Shown here: positions 43,341 to 51,898 of the stretch, in pieces | Numbering within the stretch: position 1 is the first letter of the stretch | Layout of the letters: every line of letters starts with the position of its first letter | Origin: Pseudomonas sp. CROZ-RG-20F-R04-15 | GTDB taxonomy: Bacteria; Pseudomonadota; Gammaproteobacteria; Pseudomonadales; Pseudomonadaceae | Assembly: GCF_022662375.1 (NCBI RefSeq) | Contig: NZ_JAKNQL010000021.1 | Span: 35,928-99,927 of the forward strand | Direction of reading: 5' to 3' | Length of the DNA: 64,000 nucleotides | Program-made: the position numbers and the translations under genes | Notes under the pieces: generated by a model | Told to the model about the DNA's origin: nothing | What the model saw: only the letters and a program-made list of their open reading frames with translations | Database searches by the model: none

Positions 43341-44651
43341 TCAACCTGCGGCCGTGTCCATGCGTACTGCACCGCGACGGTTTTGTCCGTATGCCATCAC
43401 GCAGTTACGCCCCGCACCTTTTGCAGCGTAGAGCGCCTCGTCAGCTGACTTGAGCACTTGTTCCGGGTTGCGCTGCTCCACTCGCTCAGCGACGCCGATG
43501 CTCACCGTCACCGATACGCTGGAAGCACCCGAGCCGGCGCGGCGCTGACGACCCTGTTGGTCATCCTGTGGACGGTTTTCCTGATTGCGCAATTGAATGC
43601 TGTAGGAAGCAATCGACTCGCGGATCACCTCAAGATGCGGCATGCATTCTTCAAGGGTTTTGCCTGCAAACACCAGGGCAAATTCCTCACCACCGTAGCG
43701 ATACGCCCTACCGCCCCCGCTGATTTTCGACAGCTTGCTGGCGACCAGACGCAGTACCTGGTCACCGACATCGTGACCGTGGGTGTCGTTGAATTTCTTG
43801 AAGTGGTCGACGTCGCTCATCGCCAGCACGTAGTTGCGGCCAAGTCGCTGCATGCGCTCGTTGAGTGCGCGGCGTCCCGGCAGACCGGTGAGTTCGTCGC
43901 GGAAGGCCATTTGATAAGCCTCGTGCGCAACCGCAGCGGCAATCATCAACATGACCTGGCTGCACATGATGTTCAGGGTAAACGGCAGGATGAAGGTTTT
44001 CGGCAACATCCAGAACACCCCGAGCAGGCCGACCAGTTGCGCCGCATGCAGCGGGCGCGGATTGCGCCAGTATTGCCAGGCCAGGAGCACGAACGCCGAG
44101 ATAAACACCGGATAGGACAGCTGGATCAGGCTCATCCACGCGCCGTGCAGCGCCGGCCAGCGGATCTCCGACAGCCAGATCAACAATGCCTGGGGATAAC
44201 TTTGCTCAAGGCCCAACGCCACACTGCCGAAGGCCAGCAACACGGCGAACCGCGCGACCATGTCCTGAAACAGATGCGTGCGCTCCTGCCACGCCGCGAA
44301 CAGGCCAAACAACAACGGAAGCAGCAAACAGACGAGGTGGAAGACCACTGCAGCGTCTTCGCGGACCTTGCCGTTGTCGCGGTAATAGTCGGTCTGGGTA
44401 TCGAGCAGAAAGTAGGCGATGTACACCGTAAGCATCAGAAACAGTTCGCGCTGACGTCGGTAAACCGCGCAATAAGCGCCACCCAACAACAGCACCAACG
44501 TCGGCAGCACGTTGAACAGCGAGGTGAAAAACACGTTGAGGTCTTTGACGTACGCAGCCGCCAACCCCGCGAGTAACAACAGCAGTGAAGGTAGGAAATG
44601 GCTGAAACGTACAGCGGAAGAACGCGGCAAGGGTAAGCTCCGACCCGTCAT
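43341..44651 (-). CDS. Membrane-bound diguanylate cyclase (GGDEF)
   Basis: 436 residues from ATG 44651 (a TTG at 44678 is an alternative). N-terminal half has about six to seven hydrophobic helices (FLPSLLLLLAGLAAAYV, LPTLVLLLGGAYCAV and others), then a GGDEF domain: DELTGLPGRRALNER, DVDHFKKFNDTHGHDVGDQVL and active site RYGGEEF. No RxxD inhibitory site is evident five residues before it. Gln/Arg-rich loop after the active site (QDDQQGRQRR) is unusual. Makes c-di-GMP; input unknown. A perfect Crp/Vfr site lies just upstream. Confidence 0.9.
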   Translation of the reverse strand: MTGRSLPLPRSSAVRFSHFLPSLLLLLAGLAAAYVKDLNVFFTSLFNVLPTLVLLLGGAYCAVYRRQRELFLMLTVYIAYFLLDTQTDYYRDNGKVREDAAVVFHLVCLLLPLLFGLFAAWQERTHLFQDMVARFAVLLAFGSVALGLEQSYPQALLIWLSEIRWPALHGAWMSLIQLSYPVFISAFVLLAWQYWRNPRPLHAAQLVGLLGVFWMLPKTFILPFTLNIMCSQVMLMIAAAVAHEAYQMAFRDELTGLPGRRALNERMQRLGRNYVLAMSDVDHFKKFNDTHGHDVGDQVLRLVASKLSKISGGGRAYRYGGEEFALVFAGKTLEECMPHLEVIRESIASYSIQLRNQENRPQDDQQGRQRRAGSGASSVSVTVSIGVAERVEQRNPEQVLKSADEALYAAKGAGRNCVMAYGQNRRGAVRMDTAAG

Positions 44652-44701
44652 ATCAAAGAGATGGCATTGTGCCTGCAATGTGGCCAGTTAAGCACACACA
44701 A

Positions 44702-44717
44702 TGTGATCCAGATCACA
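44702..44717. promoter_or_regulatory. Perfect Crp/Vfr palindrome upstream of the diguanylate cyclase
   Basis: TGTGA-TCCAGA-TCACA, an exact TGTGA-N6-TCACA half-site pair, centred about 58 bp upstream of the ATG at 44651. Only this gene lies downstream on either strand in the proper orientation. Confidence 0.65.
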
Positions 44718-44788
44718 CGCAGTCTCTTTAACGGCAGAAAACCCGACTATCTGAGCGATTTGCCAAGTTTTTTGCCCGATTTGCCATG

Positions 44789-44812
44789 CTGGCCACCATC
44801 ACTGATGGCCAG
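44789..44812. other. Hairpin after the di-haem cytochrome gene
   Basis: Ten-pair stem (CTGGCCACCA...TGATGGCCAG on plus, one G-T pair) that on the minus-strand RNA has a GUGA tetraloop. It lies 16 nt past the stop at 44828; no clear U tract. Confidence 0.45.
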
Positions 44813-44827
44813 GCCTGGAAATATTCC

Positions 44828-46930
44828 TCACAAATCGTTGTAGAACGGCAGTAATGGCCCCTCCGCCGTGCTTCGCCCCTCGGCGCCGTAGGGCTTGAGA
44901 TTGAGTGCAGCGTCCGCTGCCTGGCGAGTGGTGACTTTCGGGCTGGCCGGACGTTGGGTCACGGCATTTTCATCACCGATATGGCCCTGCGGGAGGACCA
45001 GTGACGGATGATCGAACGGCGCCCGTTCCCAGGCCACACGTGGATCGGTCAGGCCGACTTCCATGAATTTCACCAACGCGTCGATCTCATCGGGAGTCAG
45101 GTTGAGGTTGGTCATGTCCGGATCGAGGTTCGACGTATTGTGCTGATTCGCCGAAGGATGCTCGAAACCGCTGGTGTTGTTGGCGTCTTCGCCACGACGG
45201 TCGCCGCCACGGTTGTAGAACTCCATCACCTGTTTGAGCGTGGCGCGGCTGCCGTTGTGGAAGTACGGCCCGGTCAGCGCGATGTTGCGCAAGGTCGGCG
45301 TCTTGAAGGCGCCGTCGACCGAATCGCGAAAGTTGACGTTGGGTTTGAGCGTCGCGTCGCACGGAATCGCTGCGCTCAGCGGCGCCTCGAAAGTACAGAC
45401 ATCGACGTCCAGCGGATCGGGAATGCTGCCACCTTGCAACAGCTTGTTGTACTGACGGCTGAATGACCACGGATTACCCCAGGCATCTGACCCGCCAAGC
45501 GCCAGGTCTTCGGATGTCGGGCGCACGCCGGTGTTGTAGAAACCGTTGTCGTAGAGCGTGGTGAGGTTGTCGGCCATGACCATGCGTTCGATGCGCTCAC
45601 GCGGGTGCATCAGCAGGCGACTGGCAGCGTTGGTCAGCTCCGCGCCGCCGTGGCAATTGACGCATTTGCCCTTACCGAGAAACAGATTCATGCCCTGAAC
45701 TTGCTGCGCGTTCATCGCGGTTGAATCGCCTTGCAGATAGGCATCAATCGGCGCCTGGTCAGAGATCAGGGTGGATTCGTACATCTGAATCGCCAACCCG
45801 AAGAACAGCGGGAAGTTGGCTTCCATCTGCGTATACGGCGCACCGCCGACCAGCACATTTTGCGTGGCATTCCACAGGCGTGGCTGGAAGGCGTTTTTGA
45901 TCAATTCGCGATAAGTCGGACGCCGCGCGCCGGATACCGAAGCGAGTACTGAGTCATTGGAGGAAATCCGCTGCTGCTTGAGCATCAACTGATCGAGCAT
46001 GCGCCGGCCGATGTCGGCAAAGGTGCGGCCGCCGCAGGACATTTCCACCGCACTGCCGGGTGGGCCCACGGCTTGCGAGGCGGCAGACGCGTCGCTCAGC
46101 GCCAACCTGACTTTGCTTGCCACGGTGCTGCGCTCGCTGGTCACGTAAATCCCGGCATCAGGATCGCGATTGCCGAACGGCGAGAAGCCGTTGAACACGT
46201 TGTTGGCCCGGCCGTCCCAGAAGTTGCGCACATTGAACGCGGCGTTGATCACCGACGGCGCATTTCGCCCGGTGCTGCGGCGTACGTTGATGCCGCCGAC
46301 CTGGAAAATGCCGTCGGGCTGCTGGGTGCATTTGTCGAAACGTGGCTGATTGGGTTTGACGAAGTTGGCATCGAATACACCTTGAGAGCCGACCACGTCA
46401 TCGGTCGAATACACGATCGGTGAGTTGCGCTCCAGTGGATTACTCAGCAAGTGGGTCGGGAAATCGGTTTTCTTCAGCGTGTAGTTCGGGCCGCCCTTGC
46501 CGCCGGACAGGGTTGCGTAGGACGCCACATCGCCGGGAATGTCCGACGCGACAAAGGGCTTGTTGAAAATCGAGGCGACGTTGGCGTTGGTGTGCGCCTG
46601 GCCGGGGTTGAGCTGGTTAGTGATGCGGTGATCGACGCCGGCGTGGTAGTGGCAGGATGCACAGGCCGTGGCGCCGTCACTGCCGACTTCCATGTCCCAG
46701 AACAGCGCCTTGCCCAGCAGGATCGCGGCGGAGCGGTTTAGCACGTAGTCAGTCATCAAGTCGACCTTGCGCCCGCCTTCGGTTCCGGAGGGATCGGGCG
46801 GAACCATGCCACGCAAGGATTGCAGGCTTGGCACTTCCGGTACGGGCGGATCGACTTCCACAGGATCAGCCGCCATGGCGCCGCAGGCACTAAGTGTGAG
46901 GGTTAACCCGACAAGTCGACAGATGTTCAT
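44828..46930 (-). CDS. Large di-haem c-type cytochrome (MauG/cytochrome c peroxidase family)
   Basis: 700 residues from ATG 46930. Signal: MNICRLVGLTLTLSACGAMA; the LSAC motif with Cys16 could be a lipobox, or cleavage after AMA. Two haem c sites: CASCH (90-94) and CVNCH (423-427). MauG/CcpA-like motifs: ILLGKALFWDMEVGSDG, TPTLRNIALTGPYFHNG and LDALVKFMEVGLTDPRVA near the end. Twice the size of classical CcpA; longer loops between domains. Periplasmic peroxidase or protein-modifying oxidase is possible. Longer N-terminal reading frame to 47047 rejected since it lacks a signal peptide. Confidence 0.87.
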   Translation of the reverse strand: MNICRLVGLTLTLSACGAMAADPVEVDPPVPEVPSLQSLRGMVPPDPSGTEGGRKVDLMTDYVLNRSAAILLGKALFWDMEVGSDGATACASCHYHAGVDHRITNQLNPGQAHTNANVASIFNKPFVASDIPGDVASYATLSGGKGGPNYTLKKTDFPTHLLSNPLERNSPIVYSTDDVVGSQGVFDANFVKPNQPRFDKCTQQPDGIFQVGGINVRRSTGRNAPSVINAAFNVRNFWDGRANNVFNGFSPFGNRDPDAGIYVTSERSTVASKVRLALSDASAASQAVGPPGSAVEMSCGGRTFADIGRRMLDQLMLKQQRISSNDSVLASVSGARRPTYRELIKNAFQPRLWNATQNVLVGGAPYTQMEANFPLFFGLAIQMYESTLISDQAPIDAYLQGDSTAMNAQQVQGMNLFLGKGKCVNCHGGAELTNAASRLLMHPRERIERMVMADNLTTLYDNGFYNTGVRPTSEDLALGGSDAWGNPWSFSRQYNKLLQGGSIPDPLDVDVCTFEAPLSAAIPCDATLKPNVNFRDSVDGAFKTPTLRNIALTGPYFHNGSRATLKQVMEFYNRGGDRRGEDANNTSGFEHPSANQHNTSNLDPDMTNLNLTPDEIDALVKFMEVGLTDPRVAWERAPFDHPSLVLPQGHIGDENAVTQRPASPKVTTRQAADAALNLKPYGAEGRSTAEGPLLPFYNDL

Positions 46931-47150
46931 ATGCTTCACCCTGACGTTGTTGTTATGAGTTCGCCGGGCGAGAGGCGTCGTGAAACAGCACAGGATTTCT
47001 CGTGAGCGCCGGTTAATCAGCGCAGTGCAATTAATTGGCCATTCCACCGTGAAACATTTTGAATCAATAAACGCGGGAAGTGCGCCGTGTCAGATCACCG
47101 TTTCTGCTGGGGAATCGCCCCCAGAGTAGGGGGGTAAATCCAACGCAAAA

Positions 47151-47185
47151 AAAACCGCTGCCCCGAAGGAGCAGCGGTTTTTTCA
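47151..47185 (-). terminator. Terminator of acyl-CoA dehydrogenase copy 3
   Basis: AAAACCGCTGC (47151-47161), nine-base loop, GCAGCGGTTTT (47171-47181), with A8 on the other side: perfect 11-bp stem with U tract in both directions, 21 nt past the stop at 47203. Confidence 0.88.
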
Positions 47186-47202
47186 AGCGACCGCTTTAAG
47201 GC

Positions 47203-49008
47203 TTAGTAGCCCAGTGCGAAGTCTTCTTCTTTCATGTCCATCAGGTTGTTGGCGCCCGACAACATGGTGGCCACGTGAGTGCGGGTACGCGGCAGGATGC
47301 GCTGGAAGTAGAAGCGCGCGGTTTGCAGTTTGGCGGTGTAGAACGCCGCGTCGCCGCTGCCTTCTGCCAGCTTCTCGGCAGCCAGACGCGCCATGTCGGC
47401 CCAGAAGTAAGCCAGGCAGGCATAACCGGAGTACATCAGGTAGTCCACCGAGGCCGCGCCGACTTCTTCGCGATCTTTCATGGCAGCCATACCGACCTTC
47501 ATGGTCAGCTCGCCCCATTCCTTGTTGATTGCCGCCAGCGGTGCGACAAACTCTGCAACGGCTTCGTTGCCTTCGTTGTTCTGGCAGAACTTGTGGACGA
47601 TCTTGGTGAAGCCTTTCAGAGCTTCGCCTTGAGTCATCAGCACTTTACGGCCCAGCAGATCGAGTGCCTGGATACCGGTGGTGCCTTCGTACAGCATCGA
47701 AATGCGGCTGTCGCGAACGTTCTGCTCCATGCCCCACTCGGCGATGAAGCCGTGGCCGCCGTAGATCTGTACGCCGTGGTTGGCGGACTCGAAACCGACT
47801 TCGGTCATGAACGCCTTGGCGATCGGGGTCATGAAGGCCAACAGTGCGTCGGCTTTCTTCTTCTCTTCTTCATCGACGCCGTATTTGACGATGTCGACCT
47901 GTTTGGCGGTGAAGTACACCATCGCACGGTTGCCTTCGGCGAATGCCTTCATGGTCAACAGCATGCGGCGTACGTCAGGGTGCACGATGATCGGGTCAGC
48001 GGCTTTGTCCGGCGCTTTCGGGCCAGTCAGCGAGCGCATTTGCAGACGATCGCGAGCGTATTTCAGGCCACCCTGGAAACCGATTTCGGCATGGGCCAGA
48101 CCTTGCAGCGCGGTCCCCAGACGTGCGGTGTTCATAAAGGTGAACATGCAGTTCAGGCCTTTGTTCGCAGGGCCGATCAGGAAACCGGTGGCGCCGTCGA
48201 AGTTCATCACGCAAGTGGCGTTGCCGTGGATGCCCATCTTGTGTTCCAGCGAACCGCAGGTCACAGCGTTGCGTGCACCGACGGTGCCATCAGCATTGGG
48301 CATGAACTTTGGAACGATGAACAGCGAGATGCCTTTGGTGCCAGCCGGTGCGTCCGGCAGGCGAGCCAGCACGATGTGGACGATGTTGTCGGCCATGTCG
48401 TGTTCGCCGGCCGAGATGAAGATCTTGGTGCCGGAGACTTTGTAGGAACCATCAGCCTGAGGTTCGGCCTTGGTGCGCAGCATGCCCAGGTCGGTGCCGC
48501 AGTGCGGTTCGGTCAGGCACATGGTGCCGGTCCACTCGCCGGAAACCAGTTTGGTCAGATAGGCTTCTTGCTGCTCTGGGGTGCCGTGCTCGGAGATGGT
48601 GTTCATTGCGCCATGCGACAGGCCTGGGTACATGCCCCACGACCAGTTGGCTTCGCCAACCATTTCGCTTACCGCCAGACCCAGCGACTCAGGCAGGCCC
48701 TGGCCGCCATGCTCAACGTCGTGAGCGAGGCTTGGCCAGCCGCCTTCGACGAATTGCTTGTAAGCCTCTTTGAAGCCAGTCGGGGTTTTCACGCCGGACT
48801 CGCTCCAGGTGCAACCTTCGAGGTCGCCCACGCGGTTCAGCGGTGCCAGTACCTGCTCACAAAACTTGGCACCTTCTTCGAGAATGGCGTCAACCATGTC
48901 CGGAGTTGCGTCTGCGCAAGCCGGAAGGCTCTGATAGTGCGCTTCGTAGCCGAGCAGTTCGTCACGAACGAAGCGAATATCACGCAAGGGGGCCTTGTAG
49001 TCAGGCAT
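47203..49008 (-). CDS. Acyl-CoA dehydrogenase (FadE-like, ~600 aa) copy 3
   Basis: 601 residues, MPDYKAPLRDIRFVRDELL. Position next to the small rod-like gene and bioD equals PA0506 of P. aeruginosa (FadE1), a PsrA-regulated long-chain enzyme by recollection. Motifs: MCLTEPHCGTDLGMLRTKAEP, KIFISAGEHDMADN, YEGTTGIQALDLLGRK (catalytic Glu region; Thr in place of Asn versus copies 1 and 2). Two PsrA-type boxes sit upstream. Confidence 0.93.
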   Translation of the reverse strand: MPDYKAPLRDIRFVRDELLGYEAHYQSLPACADATPDMVDAILEEGAKFCEQVLAPLNRVGDLEGCTWSESGVKTPTGFKEAYKQFVEGGWPSLAHDVEHGGQGLPESLGLAVSEMVGEANWSWGMYPGLSHGAMNTISEHGTPEQQEAYLTKLVSGEWTGTMCLTEPHCGTDLGMLRTKAEPQADGSYKVSGTKIFISAGEHDMADNIVHIVLARLPDAPAGTKGISLFIVPKFMPNADGTVGARNAVTCGSLEHKMGIHGNATCVMNFDGATGFLIGPANKGLNCMFTFMNTARLGTALQGLAHAEIGFQGGLKYARDRLQMRSLTGPKAPDKAADPIIVHPDVRRMLLTMKAFAEGNRAMVYFTAKQVDIVKYGVDEEEKKKADALLAFMTPIAKAFMTEVGFESANHGVQIYGGHGFIAEWGMEQNVRDSRISMLYEGTTGIQALDLLGRKVLMTQGEALKGFTKIVHKFCQNNEGNEAVAEFVAPLAAINKEWGELTMKVGMAAMKDREEVGAASVDYLMYSGYACLAYFWADMARLAAEKLAEGSGDAAFYTAKLQTARFYFQRILPRTRTHVATMLSGANNLMDMKEEDFALGY

Positions 49009-49069
49009 AGCGATAAACCTCTGCTGATGTAACCGGGAATGAACGACCGTGTTGATTTGTTGTGACGGT

Positions 49070-49096
49070 CAAACAGTTGTTTGAAACATACGTTTA
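49070..49096. promoter_or_regulatory. Double PsrA-type operator upstream of acyl-CoA dehydrogenase copy 3
   Basis: CAAAC-AGTT-GTTTG (49070-49083) overlaps GAAAC-ATAC-GTTTA (49083-49096). The known PsrA consensus is (G/C)AAAC-N2-4-GTTT(G/C). Located 62-88 bp upstream of the start at 49008. Confidence 0.65.
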
Positions 49097-49237
49097 CGCC
49101 GAAATCTTGTCAAGCATCGATCTTTTGCCGTTCGTCTTCAGATCTTTCAAACGCCGGACACAGCAAACCGCCATGAGCTCGCACGAGCCACGGACGCTGA
49201 AAAAAGACTAGTTGAGAGAGAAGGACTTACAACGAAA

Positions 49238-49261
49238 AACGCCGCGACAAGGCGCGGCGTT
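49238..49261 (-). terminator. Intrinsic terminator of the small protein gene
   Basis: AACGCCGCG (49238-49246), loop, CGCGGCGTT (49253-49261); reading minus the stem is followed by TTTTCGTT. Confidence 0.85.
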
Positions 49262-49283
49262 CAGCAAGCAGGCGGCGAAAAAA

Positions 49284-49580
49284 TCAGGCGAAGGTGTCGA
49301 TGATCGTACCAAGCACTTCGTCGGATGCCTTCGCGACTTTCACGCCCAGCTCCACTTGGAATTTGCCTTGGGCCATTTGAACCATGTCACTGCCCAGGTC
49401 CATCTGCTGGCTACGATCCACACCACGCAGACGATCAATCTGCGCTTCCGAAGACTGGCTGGTGACCGAACGCTCGATCGTGTTGTTGGCGATCTGACTG
49501 GCCGCCTGATCGACGCGGTTCTGCCCGGTTTGAATGGTGCTCAAACCCGCATAAAAAGCTGTGTTACCGGAGATTTCCAT
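49284..49580 (-). CDS. Small putative motility / flagellar-rod-like protein
   Basis: 98 residues from ATG 49580 (MEISGNTAFYAGLSTIQTGQ); an upstream in-frame ATG at 49592 has its SD with zero spacing. Soluble, helical, Gln/Asn/Ser-rich. N-terminal GLSTIQTGQNRVDQAASQIANNTI and C-terminal DMVQMAQGKFQVELGVKV resemble the terminal helices of flagellar rod/hook proteins and the YjfB motility family, but no flagellar genes are near. Same place as PA0505 in P. aeruginosa, between a fadE and bioD. Function unknown. Confidence 0.8.
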   Translation of the reverse strand: MEISGNTAFYAGLSTIQTGQNRVDQAASQIANNTIERSVTSQSSEAQIDRLRGVDRSQQMDLGSDMVQMAQGKFQVELGVKVAKASDEVLGTIIDTFA

Positions 49581-49687
49581 AACGGTTCTCATCCTTGGGA
49601 AGGATCAATGACGTCATTGAAGCAGAGGCGCCAGAAAAACACCCGTCAAAAACACTAATGGCACAGTGCCTGCCCATAGAGAAAAGC

Positions 49688-50368
49688 TTAGTCGAGCAGA
49701 TCCAGTTGCAAATGATCCGCCACCGCCTCTGCGCTCAAAGCCTTGAGCTTCGGCACGCGTCCAAGGCACGGCGCCGGAATCCGCTCAGCCAGCGTGGCGA
49801 GATTCTCCTCCAGCCGCGAAGTCTTCGGATCGATGATATTCGCCACCCACCCCGCCAGTTGCAAACCATCACGAGCAATCGCCTCGGCCGTCAGCAGCGC
49901 ATGACTGATGCAACCCAATCGCACACCCACCACCAGAATCACCGGCAACTTCAGCGCAATCGCCAGATCCGACAAATTATCCTGATCCGCCAACGGCACC
50001 CGCCAACCACCCGCGCCTTCGATCAGAGTGAAATCGGCCTTCATCGCCAGAATCTCGCGCATCGGCGCCAGCAACGATTGCACGGTCAACGCCACACCCG
50101 CTTCACGCGCCGCCAGATGCGGAGCAATCGCAGGCTCGAACGCCACAGGATTGACCTGTTGATAACTCAGCGGCAACGAACACTCGGCCAACAGCGCCAA
50201 CGCGTCGGCATTGCGCAACCCCTTGGGCGTGACTTCGCATCCGGACGCCACCGGTTTGCCCGCCGCTGTACTCAACCCGGCAGAACGCGCCGCATGCAGC
50301 AACCCGGCGGCAACCGTGGTCTTGCCGACATCGGTGTCGGTTCCGGTGATGAAATAGGCTGCGCTCAT
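49688..50368 (-). CDS. bioD: ATP-dependent dethiobiotin synthetase BioD
   Basis: 226 residues. P-loop FITGTDTDVGKTTVAAGLL (residues 6-24), GKPVASGCE, and EGAGGWRVPL. Carboxylates 7,8-diaminopelargonate to dethiobiotin. ATGA overlap with bioC stop. Last biotin gene of the run bioB-F-H-C-D; bioA is not here, as is usual in pseudomonads. Confidence 0.95.
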   Translation of the reverse strand: MSAAYFITGTDTDVGKTTVAAGLLHAARSAGLSTAAGKPVASGCEVTPKGLRNADALALLAECSLPLSYQQVNPVAFEPAIAPHLAAREAGVALTVQSLLAPMREILAMKADFTLIEGAGGWRVPLADQDNLSDLAIALKLPVILVVGVRLGCISHALLTAEAIARDGLQLAGWVANIIDPKTSRLEENLATLAERIPAPCLGRVPKLKALSAEAVADHLQLDLLD

Positions 50369-51174
50369 ACGGGTTTCTCCAACACGGCGTAGACCACCTG
50401 ATAAGTCGCCGGCAATCCCGACGCCTCACGGAATTGCTCGTAAGCTTCGACCAGCCCGAGAATCCGCGCGCGACCGGTCAAACCGCCCGGCCGACCCGGA
50501 TTCAGATTGTGCGCACCCAAAGCTTTCAATTCATGCGTCAGGCTACGCACATCCGGGTAATGCAGCACGTGAGGCTGATTTTCCAGGCTCAACGTACGCA
50601 AGCCACTGGCTGCACACAATTGCTCATAGAGGGCGAACTCGCGGAAGCGATTGACGTGCACCAGCCCGTCGACCTGGCGCCAGCTGTCGCGCAACTCGAA
50701 CAATGTCCCTGCACAAAGACTAGCAAACGCAAAAATCCCGCCCGGTTTCAACACGCGAAACGCTTCGCTGAGCACCGCCTCGAAGTCCGCACACCACTGC
50801 ACCGCGAGGCTGGAGAAGATCAGATCGCAAGTCGAATCCTGCAACGGCAGGCGCTCGGCATCGCCAGCAATGAAATACTCAGCGCCGCCCAGCGGGCGCG
50901 CGTGATCGAGCATGCCCTCGGCAATGTCCAGCGCCACACCGTGGCCCTCGACAAACCGCGAAGCCAACGCGCGGGTGAAATAACCCGTGCCACAGCCAAG
51001 ATCCAACCAGCGCTCTGGTACACATTCCAACGGCAAGCGCTGCAGCAACTGTGTACCGACATCACGTTGCAACTCGGCGACGCTGTCGTAACTGGCTGCA
51101 GCACGAGAAAAAGAGGCCGCGACCTGACGCTTGTCAGGCAAGCCGCCAGGCAGCACTAGAGACAAATCAGTCAT
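50365..51174 (-). CDS. bioC: Malonyl-ACP O-methyltransferase BioC
   Basis: Methylates malonyl-ACP to start pimelate-moiety synthesis. Chosen start ATG 51174 (MTDLSLVLPGGLPDKRQVAASF, 269 aa); ATG 51186 is an alternative. SAM motif I: WLDLGCGTGYFTRAL; DIAEGMLDHAR and FSSLAVQWCADFEAVLSEAFRVL (in part) follow. Overlaps bioH by eight bases. Confidence 0.93.
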   Translation of the reverse strand: MTDLSLVLPGGLPDKRQVAASFSRAAASYDSVAELQRDVGTQLLQRLPLECVPERWLDLGCGTGYFTRALASRFVEGHGVALDIAEGMLDHARPLGGAEYFIAGDAERLPLQDSTCDLIFSSLAVQWCADFEAVLSEAFRVLKPGGIFAFASLCAGTLFELRDSWRQVDGLVHVNRFREFALYEQLCAASGLRTLSLENQPHVLHYPDVRSLTHELKALGAHNLNPGRPGGLTGRARILGLVEAYEQFREASGLPATYQVVYAVLEKPV

Positions 51175-51898
51175 CACCGCACTCATGTAAAAAAGCCTGG
51201 ATCGCGCCCGCCAGTCCGTGGGGGTCTTCCAGAAGAAACGCATGACAGGCCTGTTCGATCAGACCTATTTCGATATCCGGCAACAGGGCGAACAACGCCC
51301 CTGCCGCTTCCGCCGGGACCAGACCGTCCTGCCCGCCGAACAAATGAAACTGCGGACCACGAAACGCCTGCAATGCTTCACGGGTGTCCAGTTGCGCGAG
51401 CAGTTCCAGTCCCGCCATCAATGCCGACGGCGCGGTATTCGGCGCGCCGCCCAACAGCAATCGCGACAAGCCGCGCGGATCCTGCGCACCTTGCGCACAG
51501 AGCAGCGAGAACCGTTTGAGCGTTGTGCGCGGATCGGCTTGGCAACCGGCGAGAAACGCATCGAAGGTCTCGCCGGGCATCGCGTTCGGCCACTGTTCAT
51601 GGGCAACGAAGGAAGGATTGCTCGCCAGCGTCAGCAAACCGCAGCAATGCTCGCCACGCCGTGCCGCCAATTCGGACGCAAGCATGCCGCCCAGCGACCA
51701 GCCGCCAAGCCACACGTCCTGAGGAATGCTTTCATCAAGTTCGTCGAGCCAGTCTTGCAGATCGCTGGAGGCCAGTTCCGGCAACGGCTCGATATCGACT
51801 TTCAGGTGTTCATCGAGACCTTGCAACGCCGCAGCCAAGGGCTCCATCGGCGACACACCGAGGCCCCAGCCGGGCAGCAGAATCAGGCGATCACGCAT
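51167..51898 (-). CDS. bioH: Pimeloyl-ACP methyl ester esterase BioH
   Basis: Alpha/beta hydrolase that frees pimeloyl-ACP from its methyl ester. From ATG 51898 243 residues; MRDRLILLPGWGLGVSPMEPL. Nucleophile Ser68 in GWSLGG; acid Asp in FGGQDGLVPAEA; His in ACHAFLLEDP. Overlaps both bioF and bioC by eight nucleotides. bioH in a bio operon next to bioC is the Pseudomonas pattern. Confidence 0.93.
   Translation of the reverse strand: MRDRLILLPGWGLGVSPMEPLAAALQGLDEHLKVDIEPLPELASSDLQDWLDELDESIPQDVWLGGWSLGGMLASELAARRGEHCCGLLTLASNPSFVAHEQWPNAMPGETFDAFLAGCQADPRTTLKRFSLLCAQGAQDPRGLSRLLLGGAPNTAPSALMAGLELLAQLDTREALQAFRGPQFHLFGGQDGLVPAEAAGALFALLPDIEIGLIEQACHAFLLEDPHGLAGAIQAFLHECGDD

Noticed and set aside
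46931..47047. Upstream extension of the di-haem cytochrome to 47047
   Set aside because: The extra 39 residues would bury the signal peptide; ATG 46930 gives a proper export signal.
47275..49032. 585-codon plus-strand frame opposite acyl-CoA dehydrogenase copy 3
   Set aside because: The same kind of long antisense frame occurs opposite copies 1 and 2, as expected from shared codon usage, not from a real overlapping gene.
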